Shown here: piece after piece, positions 10,308 to 17,599 of the stretch | Position numbering within the stretch: the stretch's first letter is position 1 | Layout of the letters: every line of letters begins with the position of its first letter | NCBI GenBank assembly: GCA_937960435.1 | Contig: CALGPN010000016.1 | Span: forward strand, 61,336 to 125,335 | Source of the DNA: an uncultured Desulfosoma sp. | GTDB lineage: Bacteria; Desulfobacterota; Syntrophobacteria; Syntrophobacterales; DSM-9756 | DNA length: 64,000 nucleotides | Direction: 5' to 3' | Program-made: the position numbers and the translations under genes | Notes under the pieces: model-generated | What the model was told of the DNA's origin: nothing | Seen by the model: the letters and a program-made list of their open reading frames with translations, nothing else | Database searches by the model: none

Positions 10308-11490
10308 GGCCACCTCCAAAGGTTATCGTCAACACTTCTTTTTCCAGTCGCGCCTTTTCCGGCTGCAGCCTGGCGAAGGCTCTCGGCAGCACCAGATTCT
10401 TTTTGAAGGCCCCCATCCGAATGATGAGTTCGTCCCCGACCTTGCTTAGGGCAATTTCTTCCCGGCTAACGAAGGGAAAGTGAATGCGGACCATGTGATT
10501 ACCGTTTTCGGACACAAAACTCACCGGCTGATGGTGGTAGAGAATGCGATCAGGCGGGGTGTCGCCGTAGAGGGCTTGCGCCAAGGTTCTGAGGCGGGCG
10601 TAGCCGAGGGTTTCGTGTTCGTAATAGGGGGCCGTCAGGACGGGAATGGGATCGAAGGACGAGGTGATGAGTTTCAAGTACGACTGCTGCTGTTCGAGGA
10701 GGGCTTTGAGAAAAGGATCGTGAGAATCTTCGGCGAGCACACGGTTGACGACGATGGCGTCGATGCCCAGCTGGTGAAGGGAAAAGAACATGAAACTGCG
10801 CTGGGTTTCCCGGATCACCATTTTTTCCAAATTGGTCACGAGGCGCACCGAAGTCCTCTGCGTGTCGGTCAAAATGGCGTCCACGCCGCGCAGCCGATGA
10901 AAGAGCCGTTCAATGGAGGCGAAGTAGGCGTCTTCGGGCAGCGGCACGTCGGAGAACCGTCGCACCACGGGGCGGGCCATACGGAAAAGATTCCGTTCCA
11001 TCCGAAAAATCTTTTCCATATACCATTCCAGGGCCTTGGGGACGCTGACGAACCGGATGGATTCCGCCGTCGGGGCGCAGTCCAGGATGAGAACATCGTA
11101 GGCCTCGTCCTTGGCGTAGCGGTTCACATAAAGGAGAGCACTCACCTCCTCCATTCCCGGAAGGACCGCCAGTTCTTCGGCAAGCACGCTATCCAGGCCT
11201 GAAATATTCAGCAAAAGGCTAAGGTACTGGTGAACTTCGCCCCAGTGTTTTTGAATTTCCTCATGGACATCCAGTTCCTGGATCCAGAGATTTTCGGCCA
11301 CGGCAACCGGCTGGCCTCGGTTGACGTCCATGAGGCGGCGATCCAAATCGAAGGCGTCGCTAAGGCTGTGTGCCGGATCCAAAGACATCACCAGGGTCTT
11401 TAACCCTCTTTCCGCCAGAAGCACGCCTGTTCCCGCAGCCACACTGGTTTTGCCGACACCGCCTTTTCCCGCAAAAAGCATAATCCGCAT
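10285..11490 (-). CDS. ArsA/Get3-family ATPase
   Basis: A 401-residue single-domain ATPase. The deviant Walker A (P-loop) GKGGVGKTSVAAGTG near residues 8-15, the switch I motif SLDPAHSLSDAFD and the A-loop/switch II region VLILDCAPTAESIRF identify the ArsA/TRC40 family of dimeric SIMIBI NTPases. The C-terminal ~80 residues form the beta-rich ArsA-HSP20-like domain (VRIHFPFVSREEIALSKVGD) typical of bacterial members of green sulfur and delta-type bacteria. No arsenic genes are adjacent, so arsenite efflux is unlikely; tail-anchored or pigment/chlorosome-type roles were proposed for relatives. It heads an operon with a small Cys-rich protein and a photolyase. Confidence 0.85.
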   Translation of the reverse strand: MRIMLFAGKGGVGKTSVAAGTGVLLAERGLKTLVMSLDPAHSLSDAFDLDRRLMDVNRGQPVAVAENLWIQELDVHEEIQKHWGEVHQYLSLLLNISGLDSVLAEELAVLPGMEEVSALLYVNRYAKDEAYDVLILDCAPTAESIRFVSVPKALEWYMEKIFRMERNLFRMARPVVRRFSDVPLPEDAYFASIERLFHRLRGVDAILTDTQRTSVRLVTNLEKMVIRETQRSFMFFSLHQLGIDAIVVNRVLAEDSHDPFLKALLEQQQSYLKLITSSFDPIPVLTAPYYEHETLGYARLRTLAQALYGDTPPDRILYHHQPVSFVSENGNHMVRIHFPFVSREEIALSKVGDELIIRMGAFKKNLVLPRAFARLQPEKARLEKEVLTITFGGGHEPARDA

Positions 11491-11762
11491 CGTTTTTCAC
11501 CGTTTCCGTCGTTCTCATCGACCATGGTAAGGCATCGCGATGGCATATGGGGAATGCCAATGGACCGTTCAAGGTCTTCCGCATTTTCTCTCCCATTAAA
11601 ATCGATGGACGCCGGGGTTTCAAGCCCAGACGCAGCCCGGCAGAGTGGCAAGCCCATTGACGAAGGCGGGATGCAGGTGTAGGAATCCGATCCTATCTCA
11701 ACGCATTGTTCGAGGGAGTCGTGGAACTCAAAAATTGTTTCTCGCCGGAGACGACGAGGCTC

Positions 11763-12497
11763 ATGGATTTGTCCATCGTCATTCCCGTTTACAACGAAGT
11801 GGAAAATGTCCGGGAATTGGCCGGGGAAGTGGAAGCGGCCCTCAAGGAAAGCGGCCTGGAGTGGGAGTGTCTGTGGGTTGATGACGGATCCACGGACGGC
11901 ACCTGGGATCGGCTTCGGCAGATGGCCCAAGGGGAACCGGCGGGTCGGCATCGGCTGTTTGCCCTGGGAAAGAACACGGGTCAATCGGCGGCCCTATGGG
12001 CCGGTTTCCATCGGTGTCGCGGCCGCTTTATCGCTACTTTGGATGGCGACGGCCAAAACGATCCCCGGGATATTCCTCGTCTCCTAAACCTTCTCATGCA
12101 AGGGGACCACGATTTGGTCCAAGGCTATCGGTCCGTGAGAAGAGACTCCTATGTCCGGCGGACATCTTCACGGATTGCCAACGCCGTTCGGAACCGAGTC
12201 ACCGGAAAATCCGTGCGCGATGTGGGCTGTGCCACCCGTGTGCTCCGGCGGGAATGCGTTCCTTTTTTGCCGCCTTTCAAAGGGCTGCACCGTTTCTTAC
12301 CCACTTTGCTCATGTATCACGGCTTTCGAATTGCGGAGGCCCCGGTCCATCACAGGCCTCGGCGCAAAGGTGTGACCAAGTACGGGATTTGGGATCGACT
12401 GTGGGTCGGCCTGTTGGATCTGGTGGGCGTGTGGTGGCTTCGCAAAAGAGGGTTTCACTTTCAGGTCGTGCGAAGCTATCCGGAACAGGAAAAATGA
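11763..12497 (+). CDS. Family 2 glycosyltransferase, dolichol/undecaprenyl-phosphate sugar synthase type
   Basis: A 244-residue GT2 with IVIPVYNEVENV, the nucleotide-binding WVDDGSTDGTWDRL, LGKNTGQSAALWAGF, TLDGDGQNDPRDIP and the distal VTKYGIWDRLWVGL. These are the landmarks of DPM1/ArnC-like enzymes that transfer a sugar from a nucleotide sugar to a polyprenyl phosphate on the inner membrane face. ATG 11763 follows GGAGACGACGAGG; a TTG at 11706 is an alternative. It overlaps the next gene by ATGA, and the third gene is an ArnT-like transferase, so this probably charges the lipid carrier for lipid A or glycan decoration. Confidence 0.85.
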   Translation: MDLSIVIPVYNEVENVRELAGEVEAALKESGLEWECLWVDDGSTDGTWDRLRQMAQGEPAGRHRLFALGKNTGQSAALWAGFHRCRGRFIATLDGDGQNDPRDIPRLLNLLMQGDHDLVQGYRSVRRDSYVRRTSSRIANAVRNRVTGKSVRDVGCATRVLRRECVPFLPPFKGLHRFLPTLLMYHGFRIAEAPVHHRPRRKGVTKYGIWDRLWVGLLDLVGVWWLRKRGFHFQVVRSYPEQEK

Positions 12498-12784
12498 TGA
12501 GCCCGGAAAAAATCTGGCTGGCCATCGGTTTTTCGGCGCAGGCGCTTTTTTCCGCGCGGTTTCTTGTCCAATGGATCGCGAGCGAAAAAGCCGGTCGAAG
12601 TGTCGTTCCCGTGGCTTTCTGGGTTTTGAGCGTCTTCGGGGGGGCGCTCCTATTGGCTTACGCGGTGTATCGACGAGACCCTGTTTTTATCTTGGGGCAG
12701 GGAGCCGGGCTCGTTATTTACGGCCGAAATCTTTATCTCATTTACCGGGAAAAACGGGCTCTTCGGGAGGCCGGCCGTGGATGA
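12494..12784 (+). CDS. Lipid A-disaccharide synthase N-terminal domain (LABN) membrane protein
   Basis: A 96-residue protein with three hydrophobic segments. The stretch SAQALFSARFLVQWIASEK followed by SVVPVAFWVLSVFGG and a final FILGQGAGLVIYGRNLYLIY is the LABN family signature (named after an N-terminal part of some LpxB proteins; topologically a half-size SWEET/PQ-loop-like bundle). Start ATG 12494 overlaps the upstream GT2 stop (ATGA), and its end overlaps the GTG of the next gene by 8 bases. In many proteobacteria this protein sits between a GT2 and an ArnT-like GT39 in exactly this order; a role in flipping the polyprenyl-sugar is plausible but inferred. Confidence 0.85.
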   Translation: MMSPEKIWLAIGFSAQALFSARFLVQWIASEKAGRSVVPVAFWVLSVFGGALLLAYAVYRRDPVFILGQGAGLVIYGRNLYLIYREKRALREAGRG

Positions 12785-14321
12785 AGCAAGGAACCGAAAC
12801 AATCTCCTCGCCCTGGCCCTTTTGTGCGCTCTCCTGGGCACTTTGGCTTTTCAGGGAACCCGAGGCCTTTATGAATCGACGGAAGGCCGGTACGCGGAAT
12901 GCGCCTGGGAGATGATCGTTTCGGGAGACTATCTTCGGCCTACTCTCGATTTTGCGCCCCATTGGACCAAACCTCCCATGACCTACTGGGCCATTGCCGC
13001 GGGGGTGCGGCTGTTGGGCCGAAACGCGTGGGGGGCAAGGGCTTTTCTGGTCCCCACTTTTTTTCTTACGGTTTGGGGGGTCTATTGGCTCGGACGCCGG
13101 CTCTGGGACCATCGCACGGGATCCCTAGCCGCCTTAGTCTATGCCACTTTGTGGGGCCCGGCAGGGGCGGCTTTTACGGTAAACGCCGATACCCTCCTGA
13201 CCTTATGGGAAACCCTGGCTTTGGCCTGTTTTTGGTGGGCCGTTCGCAGCGGTCGCAAGCTTGCCGCACAGCTCATGTGGTTTTTTTTCGGTTTGGCTTT
13301 TTTCACCAAAGGACCGCCCGCATTGCTGCCGCTGCTGGCGCTCGTGGTCTTCCGGGCTCTCGTGCAAGACCGGGCCCTGCGATCCGCCCCCTTCTGGGTC
13401 CCCTCAGGCCTCGGCCTCTTTCTGACGGTCGGCCTTTGGTGGTACGTCCTGTCGATTTTCCGGTATCCGGGCCTTCTGAGTTATTGGCTGAAGCATGAAG
13501 TGGTGGGGCGGGTGGCCACGGAAGAATTCCGAAGGCATCCGCACTGGTATGAAATTTTCACGGTCTACTGGCCGTTTTTGCTGGGTGGGGCGCTCCCCTG
13601 GATGGCTGTGGCGGTTTGGGAGCATCGTCGTGGATTGCGGAAAGGTCTTCAGGGTTTTGAAGGTCTTTTTTTCCATGGCGTCTTTTCAGGGTTCAAGACG
13701 GCCTTGAAAAAGCTCAGCCCCGAGAGCCTGTTTCTACTCACAGCTTTTTTCATACCGTTCACCGTCTTTTCTCTGAGCAAGTCCAAACTCCCCCTTTATA
13801 TTCTGCCCCTTTTTCCCGTGCTGGCGTGCTTTTTGGCTCGACGCCTGGACGATCTCAACCGGAACGGCCTGTTGACTCGGCAAAGAATCGCGGCCGTGGC
13901 TCTTGTGAGCCTCTCCTTCGTCATTGCGGGGAAAGGTGTCACGGCCCACTGGCCGTCTAAAAGGGATACGGGCCGGATTTATCAGGCCTTGCAAAAAACC
14001 CTTTCCGGAAGGAACGAGGCGCTCGCCCCGCTTTATCTCGTTGCCGAGCAGCCGTACTATGGATTGCAGTTTTATTGGGGGGGACCCTTTGTTCGAGTGC
14101 ATTCGAAATCGCATGACATGCCGGACCCGGGCTTTCGACCTCTTTCCGCCCTTTGGGAGGACATAACCCTGAATTCCTATTCCGGAGCGGGGCCGCGCCT
14201 TGTGGTCACGCGAAAAGAGCGGACCCCGTGGCTCCAAGACATCCTGAGAGAAAAGGGGTGTCAGGTGGTCGTCAAACCTTTGACACCGTATTGGGCACTC
14301 CTTGAAGTGTCGCCGACCTGA
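12777..14321 (+). CDS. ArnT-like GT39/GT83 membrane glycosyltransferase
   Basis: A 514-residue polytopic protein. The first periplasmic loop has the family's acidic pair and Arg motif (STEGRYAECAWEMI) then PHWTKPPMTYW, the canonical ExRYA and KPPx(T/M)Y motifs of PMT/ArnT enzymes. About a dozen hydrophobic segments follow, and a small soluble C-terminal domain ends the protein. These enzymes take a sugar from undecaprenyl phosphate and place it on lipid A (aminoarabinose, galactosamine) or glycans outside the inner membrane. GTG 12777 overlaps the LABN gene. Last gene of the three-gene operon; the donor sugar cannot be read from the sequence. Confidence 0.85.
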   Translation: MDEARNRNNLLALALLCALLGTLAFQGTRGLYESTEGRYAECAWEMIVSGDYLRPTLDFAPHWTKPPMTYWAIAAGVRLLGRNAWGARAFLVPTFFLTVWGVYWLGRRLWDHRTGSLAALVYATLWGPAGAAFTVNADTLLTLWETLALACFWWAVRSGRKLAAQLMWFFFGLAFFTKGPPALLPLLALVVFRALVQDRALRSAPFWVPSGLGLFLTVGLWWYVLSIFRYPGLLSYWLKHEVVGRVATEEFRRHPHWYEIFTVYWPFLLGGALPWMAVAVWEHRRGLRKGLQGFEGLFFHGVFSGFKTALKKLSPESLFLLTAFFIPFTVFSLSKSKLPLYILPLFPVLACFLARRLDDLNRNGLLTRQRIAAVALVSLSFVIAGKGVTAHWPSKRDTGRIYQALQKTLSGRNEALAPLYLVAEQPYYGLQFYWGGPFVRVHSKSHDMPDPGFRPLSALWEDITLNSYSGAGPRLVVTRKERTPWLQDILREKGCQVVVKPLTPYWALLEVSPT

Positions 14322-14353
14322 AGCGGAGACGCCCGGGCCGAGCCCATGGGGAT

Positions 14354-14533
14354 TTAGCGGGTTCTTTGAAAATCTCCTGCGTAACGTCCGACGGTGGCAT
14401 CGTCCACACAGGATTCCAACTCTTCCGGCGTCAGATCCGAAGGGTTTTTCAGGGCATCGAGGGCGCAATAAAATTCGTTTCCCGCCCGATCGGTCACGCG
14501 AACCATGGGTTGACCTCTTGTAAATTCGGCCAT
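14354..14533 (-). CDS. Microprotein, tandem paralogue A (59 aa)
   Basis: A 59-residue protein on the minus strand with AAGGAGAAG upstream of the ATG at 14533. It contains VRVTDRAGNEFYCALDALKN, then LTPEELESCVDDATVGRYAG. The neighbouring gene at 14645-14821 encodes a clear paralogue (KAGNEFVCPVDVLKDP, KPEELENCVDDAK). Both keep one Cys after the AGNEF strand and one in the C-V-D-D-A helix, suggesting a compact fold with a Cys pair or metal site. I do not recognise the family. It lies after the paralogue's terminator, so it probably has its own promoter. Confidence 0.7.
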   Translation of the reverse strand: MAEFTRGQPMVRVTDRAGNEFYCALDALKNPSDLTPEELESCVDDATVGRYAGDFQRTR

Positions 14534-14568
14534 AGACTACTTCTCCTTGCAAATCCCAAGGGTTTATG

Positions 14569-14604
14569 AAAAAAAAAGCCCGCCCGGCACGCGCCGGCGG
14601 GCTC
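14569..14604 (-). terminator. Rho-independent terminator between the microprotein genes
   Basis: On the minus strand a strong GC stem (14577-14603, arms AGCCCGCCGGCGC / GCCGGGCGGGCT) runs directly into eight to nine T residues (14577-14569). It lies 41 bases after the stop of paralogue B. Confidence 0.85.
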
Positions 14605-14644
14605 TTTCCATCATTTCAAGAAGTTGAGGGAACAGGATGAACGG

Positions 14645-14821
14645 TTACCCCCCGGCAAACGGCTGGACGGTCTTAGCGTCGTCCACACAGTTCTCGAGTT
14701 CTTCAGGTTTCATGGCCTTCGGGTCTTTCAAGACATCCACCGGGCACACGAATTCATTCCCAGCTTTATCCTTGACCCATACGAATTGTTGCCTTTTGCT
14801 CGGTTGCGACACGTCGGACAT
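14645..14821 (-). CDS. Microprotein, tandem paralogue B (58 aa)
   Basis: A 58-residue protein, ATG 14821 behind a consensus AAAGGAGT. Core: FVWVKDKAGNEFVCPVDVL, KPEELENCVDDAK, ending PFAGG. It shares the AGNEF-x-C and EELExCVDDA blocks with paralogue A at roughly half of all positions, which points to a local duplication. It is closed by a strong terminator before paralogue A. Abundance is likely, given the strong ribosome site and terminator, but function is unknown. Confidence 0.75.
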   Translation of the reverse strand: MSDVSQPSKRQQFVWVKDKAGNEFVCPVDVLKDPKAMKPEELENCVDDAKTVQPFAGG

Positions 14822-15018
14822 GGTAAAACTCCTTTCGTTTGCGGTTTAATAAACGGACAGACAAAAACTGTCTTGTCATCAGAAAATAACCGCAATCGAA
14901 AAAATCTCAAGGGGGAAGATATTGTGGGGAAAATGATTGGGAAAATTACCCATTTTGCCCCTAACCTGGGCCGCGGCACCATCGTGTCCAAAGGTCCCCT
15001 CAGTTTTTTAACGAAATT

Positions 15019-15936
15019 TCAGGTCAATGAGAGGAGCTTTTCCCTGAGGTTTTGGGATTTGCCGTGGATTTTAAGCTTCTTACGGATGCTGCGGCGATGG
15101 AAGGCCACCGTGTCCGCGGAAATATTGAGAAGCGATGAGATTTCTTTGGAGGAACGCCCTTCGCGGACGAGCATAGCCACGTGGAGTTCCGTGGGGGTGA
15201 GGCCGAGGTCACGCCCCGCCAAGGCGCGGATGGAGGGTGCGGCCAGCTCTTGAAGGGTGATCTCCAGCAGCTCCAGCTCTTTTTTTTGGGTGTCGTCGAG
15301 CCGTGCGGCCTTGAGCCTTTCCAATGCGGGCACCAGAAGCTGGCGAATGGCCGAAACCATGGACTCCTGCATTTCCCTTTTTTCCGATTCTCGGAGATCT
15401 AAAATCGTTTTCAGGGTGATATTGGCTTCTTCCAGGCGGGTGGCATAGGCCCTGAGCTCTTCTTCGCGGCGGCGGAGTTCCTCCTGGATTTCTTTGAGCG
15501 GGGTGATATCTTCGTGAATGACGACGATGCGTAGAGGACCTGCCCCGCCAAAGCGCGTCACCCGCATGATATACCATCGTCTTTCCGTCGGGGTGTCGCA
15601 CGGGTAGTCCATGCGAAATTCGCTCAAAACCCCGTCCATTACGGCGCGGATGCCCGCCGCGGCCTCTTCGGCCCCTTCCGAGGCCTCCCCGCGCGCTTCG
15701 TCGCAGATCTTGAGATAATTCACGCCGACCGTGTCCGGAGGGAGGCCCAGATTGTTGGCTTTGGCAAAGTCTTGCCACGGTTTGTTGGTCTTGACGATGA
15801 CCCCCTGCTCGTCAAGCACGGCGATATGCGCGTCGAGAGAATTCAGGATGTTCTCGAGAAAATTCCTCGCTTCCTGCAGCTCTTGGACCTCCTGTTCCAA
15901 AGCCGACACACGAGCCGAACCGGCGCGGTCGTTCAT
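15019..15936 (-). CDS. PAS-domain LuxR-type transcriptional regulator
   Basis: A 305-residue protein. Residues 1-30 form a short coiled coil; 25-150 are a PAS domain (ILNSLDAHIAVLDEQGVIV, ending IVVIHEDITPLKEIQEELR); a long coiled coil follows; and 240-305 are a LuxR/FixJ helix-turn-helix (LTPTELHVAMLVREGRSSKE then ISADTVAFHRRSIRKKL). There is no receiver or kinase domain, so this is a one-component sensor whose PAS pocket could hold heme, flavin or a small ligand. The layout matches a large group of delta-proteobacterial regulators. It lies alone, with the Cpx-like gene 166 bases upstream. Confidence 0.85.
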   Translation of the reverse strand: MNDRAGSARVSALEQEVQELQEARNFLENILNSLDAHIAVLDEQGVIVKTNKPWQDFAKANNLGLPPDTVGVNYLKICDEARGEASEGAEEAAAGIRAVMDGVLSEFRMDYPCDTPTERRWYIMRVTRFGGAGPLRIVVIHEDITPLKEIQEELRRREEELRAYATRLEEANITLKTILDLRESEKREMQESMVSAIRQLLVPALERLKAARLDDTQKKELELLEITLQELAAPSIRALAGRDLGLTPTELHVAMLVREGRSSKEISSLLNISADTVAFHRRSIRKKLKIHGKSQNLREKLLSLT

Positions 15937-16064
15937 GACCGTCTTCCCCCTCTTCTGCCAGGTTTCCGTTCACGGAATCGAGAATTCAGGCAAAGTCTTG
16001 TGAGATTTTACACATTAAACAGACGTCGGGCAACGAGACGGCAAATGTCTGACGGCGTGGGGGG

Positions 16065-16088
16065 CGGGGCGCGCCGAAACGCGCCCCG
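16065..16088. other. Strong GC hairpin between cpxP-like and PAS-LuxR genes
   Basis: Nine perfect base pairs (arms CGGGGCGCG and CGCGCCCCG) around a six-base loop, just after the cpxP-like stop on the minus strand. No T-tract follows, so it may stabilise the mRNA end or pause polymerase rather than act as a classic terminator. Confidence 0.45.
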
Positions 16089-16102
16089 AAGGCTTGGGGT
16101 TT

Positions 16103-16606
16103 TCAGGGAACCGGTCGTCTTGGTGGGCGAATGCCGGGCCCAAAGGGACCCGTGCCGCGTTCTTCCATCCACGCCTTGACTTTCGCTTTTTGTTCCTCCG
16201 TGAGAAGAAGCATCACTTCCCGGCGCACCTTGGCCCGTAAAACCGCCAGGTCCTCTTCAGCCGCCGCGACCGCCTTGTGAGCTTCTCGCACGGCGGCCTC
16301 CGTCGCGTTGTCCTGAGTCGTGACATCGCTGAGCTTCCGGTGGGCATCAGCAAGTTTCTTGAACGTCTGCTGGAAGTCTTCGCGATGATTTTTGAGAGCC
16401 CTTAGGATTTTCTCCTGTTGTTCCGGGGTGAGTTTTAATTCTACCAGGCGTTCGAGAAACTGGAAGAACATGGCGCTGCCTTCTCCTTCAAAGGGACCCG
16501 GGCTGTGGCCCGGGAAGCCGAAGGCGCTGCATTCGGACCGGAAAACGACTGTGGAAAGGATTAACGCGAAAAACACTCCAAACAGTTTCATGGCTCGTCG
16601 TCTCAT
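16103..16606 (-). CDS. Spy/CpxP-type periplasmic protein
   Basis: A 167-residue protein starting at ATG 16606 after AGAGGAGG. A signal peptide (MRRRAMKLFGVFFALILS, cleavage near CSAFG) is followed by an all-helical region with LVELKLTPEQQEKILRALKN and, later, VMLLLTEEQKAKVKAWMEER: the two LTxxQ motifs diagnostic of the Spy/CpxP family (also CnrX/ZraP). Such proteins are periplasmic chaperones or stress-sensor dampers. It is divergent from a response regulator and sensor kinase, the same topology as cpxP-cpxRA of E. coli, so it likely feeds back on that kinase. Confidence 0.85.
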   Translation of the reverse strand: MRRRAMKLFGVFFALILSTVVFRSECSAFGFPGHSPGPFEGEGSAMFFQFLERLVELKLTPEQQEKILRALKNHREDFQQTFKKLADAHRKLSDVTTQDNATEAAVREAHKAVAAAEEDLAVLRAKVRREVMLLLTEEQKAKVKAWMEERGTGPFGPGIRPPRRPVP

Positions 16607-16743
16607 AAAAACCTCCTCTGGTCCGATAGGGATTGAAGCATCGGCGTGCCTTCGGGGCCAAAGAATTTTTCGGTCCCTCCGAACACGCATGCTGGACATA
16701 CTACATTTTGTCCTTTAAGGGGGCGAAGAGTCCGCAAAGAAAA

Positions 16744-16778
16744 GTAAAAAAGTGTTAAGACCCATTGATGAGCTTAAC
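16744..16778. promoter_or_regulatory. Candidate CpxR-like operator in the cpxP-like/cpxRA-like divergent region
   Basis: GTAAA-N5-GTTAA (16744-16758) is one mismatch from the E. coli CpxR box GTAAA-N5-GTAAA. It overlaps a perfect inverted repeat GTTAAG-N13-CTTAAC (16754-16778). TTGACA follows at 16784. Placement between the divergent genes supports autoregulation; binding itself is inferred. Confidence 0.45.
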
Positions 16779-16858
16779 AATTCTTGACATGCCCCGACGG
16801 TTCTTGTGAGGTATGTTGATTGCAACGAAAAACCAATGAAGCAGTGCAGGTGAAGTCC

Positions 16859-17590
16859 ATGGAAAAGGCGTATCGCATTCTGGTGATCGACGACGATTGG
16901 GAGCTATGCAGTCTCCTGGAAGAATACCTGGGGCCTTTCGGTTTTTCGGTGATCAGCGCCCATGATGGGGAAAAAGGGTTTCGTGCGCTCGAAAAGGATC
17001 CCTTCGATGCAGTGATTCTCGATGTCATGTTGCCGGGGCGCGATGGACTGGACATTTTGAGGTCCTTGCGGGCTCAAAGTGACGTGCCGGTGCTCATGCT
17101 GACGGCGCGGGGCGACGACGTGGATCGGATCGTGGGTTTGGAATTGGGAGCGGACGACTATTTGCCCAAACCTTTCAACCCAAGGGAGCTGCTGGCCCGA
17201 CTGCGGGCTTTGCTTCGGCGAAGCCAGCGAACGTCCGTGCATGAAGCGGCCGGGCAACGCGAAGACGCAACGGCCCGCATGGATCCTGTGGAAATCGGCG
17301 ACGTGCATTTATACCCCGCCACGCGCACCGTGCTGTGTGGGGGAGACACCGTGTCCTTGACTACTGTGGAATTTAACCTGTTGGAGGCTCTCATGCGATC
17401 CGCCGGCCGGGTGGTCTCCCGAGAGGATTTGAGTCTTAAAGTCCTGGGTCGGAAGCTCCAACCGTATGACAGGAGTTTGGACGTGCACGTAAGCAATTTA
17501 CGCAAGAAACTCGGTGACCCTCCCGAAGGCGGCGCGAGGATCAAGACCATTCGGGGCGTGGGGTATCTCTATGCTTTGCCGCCGTCGTAA
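16859..17590 (+). CDS. OmpR/CpxR-family response regulator
   Basis: A 243-residue regulator from ATG 16859 (AGGTGAAG upstream). The receiver has the acidic pair IDDDWE, phospho-acceptor Asp in AVILDVMLPGRDG, conserved Thr in MLTARGDD and Lys in LPKPFNPREL. The C-terminal winged helix (TTVEFNLLEALMRSAGRVV, DRSLDVHVSNLRKKLGDPP, IKTIRGVGYLY) is OmpR type. It forms an operon with the histidine kinase nine bases downstream and is divergent from the Spy/CpxP-like gene, so this is best read as an envelope-stress CpxR-like regulator. Confidence 0.92.
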   Translation: MEKAYRILVIDDDWELCSLLEEYLGPFGFSVISAHDGEKGFRALEKDPFDAVILDVMLPGRDGLDILRSLRAQSDVPVLMLTARGDDVDRIVGLELGADDYLPKPFNPRELLARLRALLRRSQRTSVHEAAGQREDATARMDPVEIGDVHLYPATRTVLCGGDTVSLTTVEFNLLEALMRSAGRVVSREDLSLKVLGRKLQPYDRSLDVHVSNLRKKLGDPPEGGARIKTIRGVGYLYALPPS

Positions 17591-17599
17591 GGATGTGCC

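Noticed and set aside
11706..11762. N-terminal extension of the GT2 gene from a TTG codon
   Set aside because: The extra 19 residues are outside the family pattern and ATG 11763 has a better upstream site.
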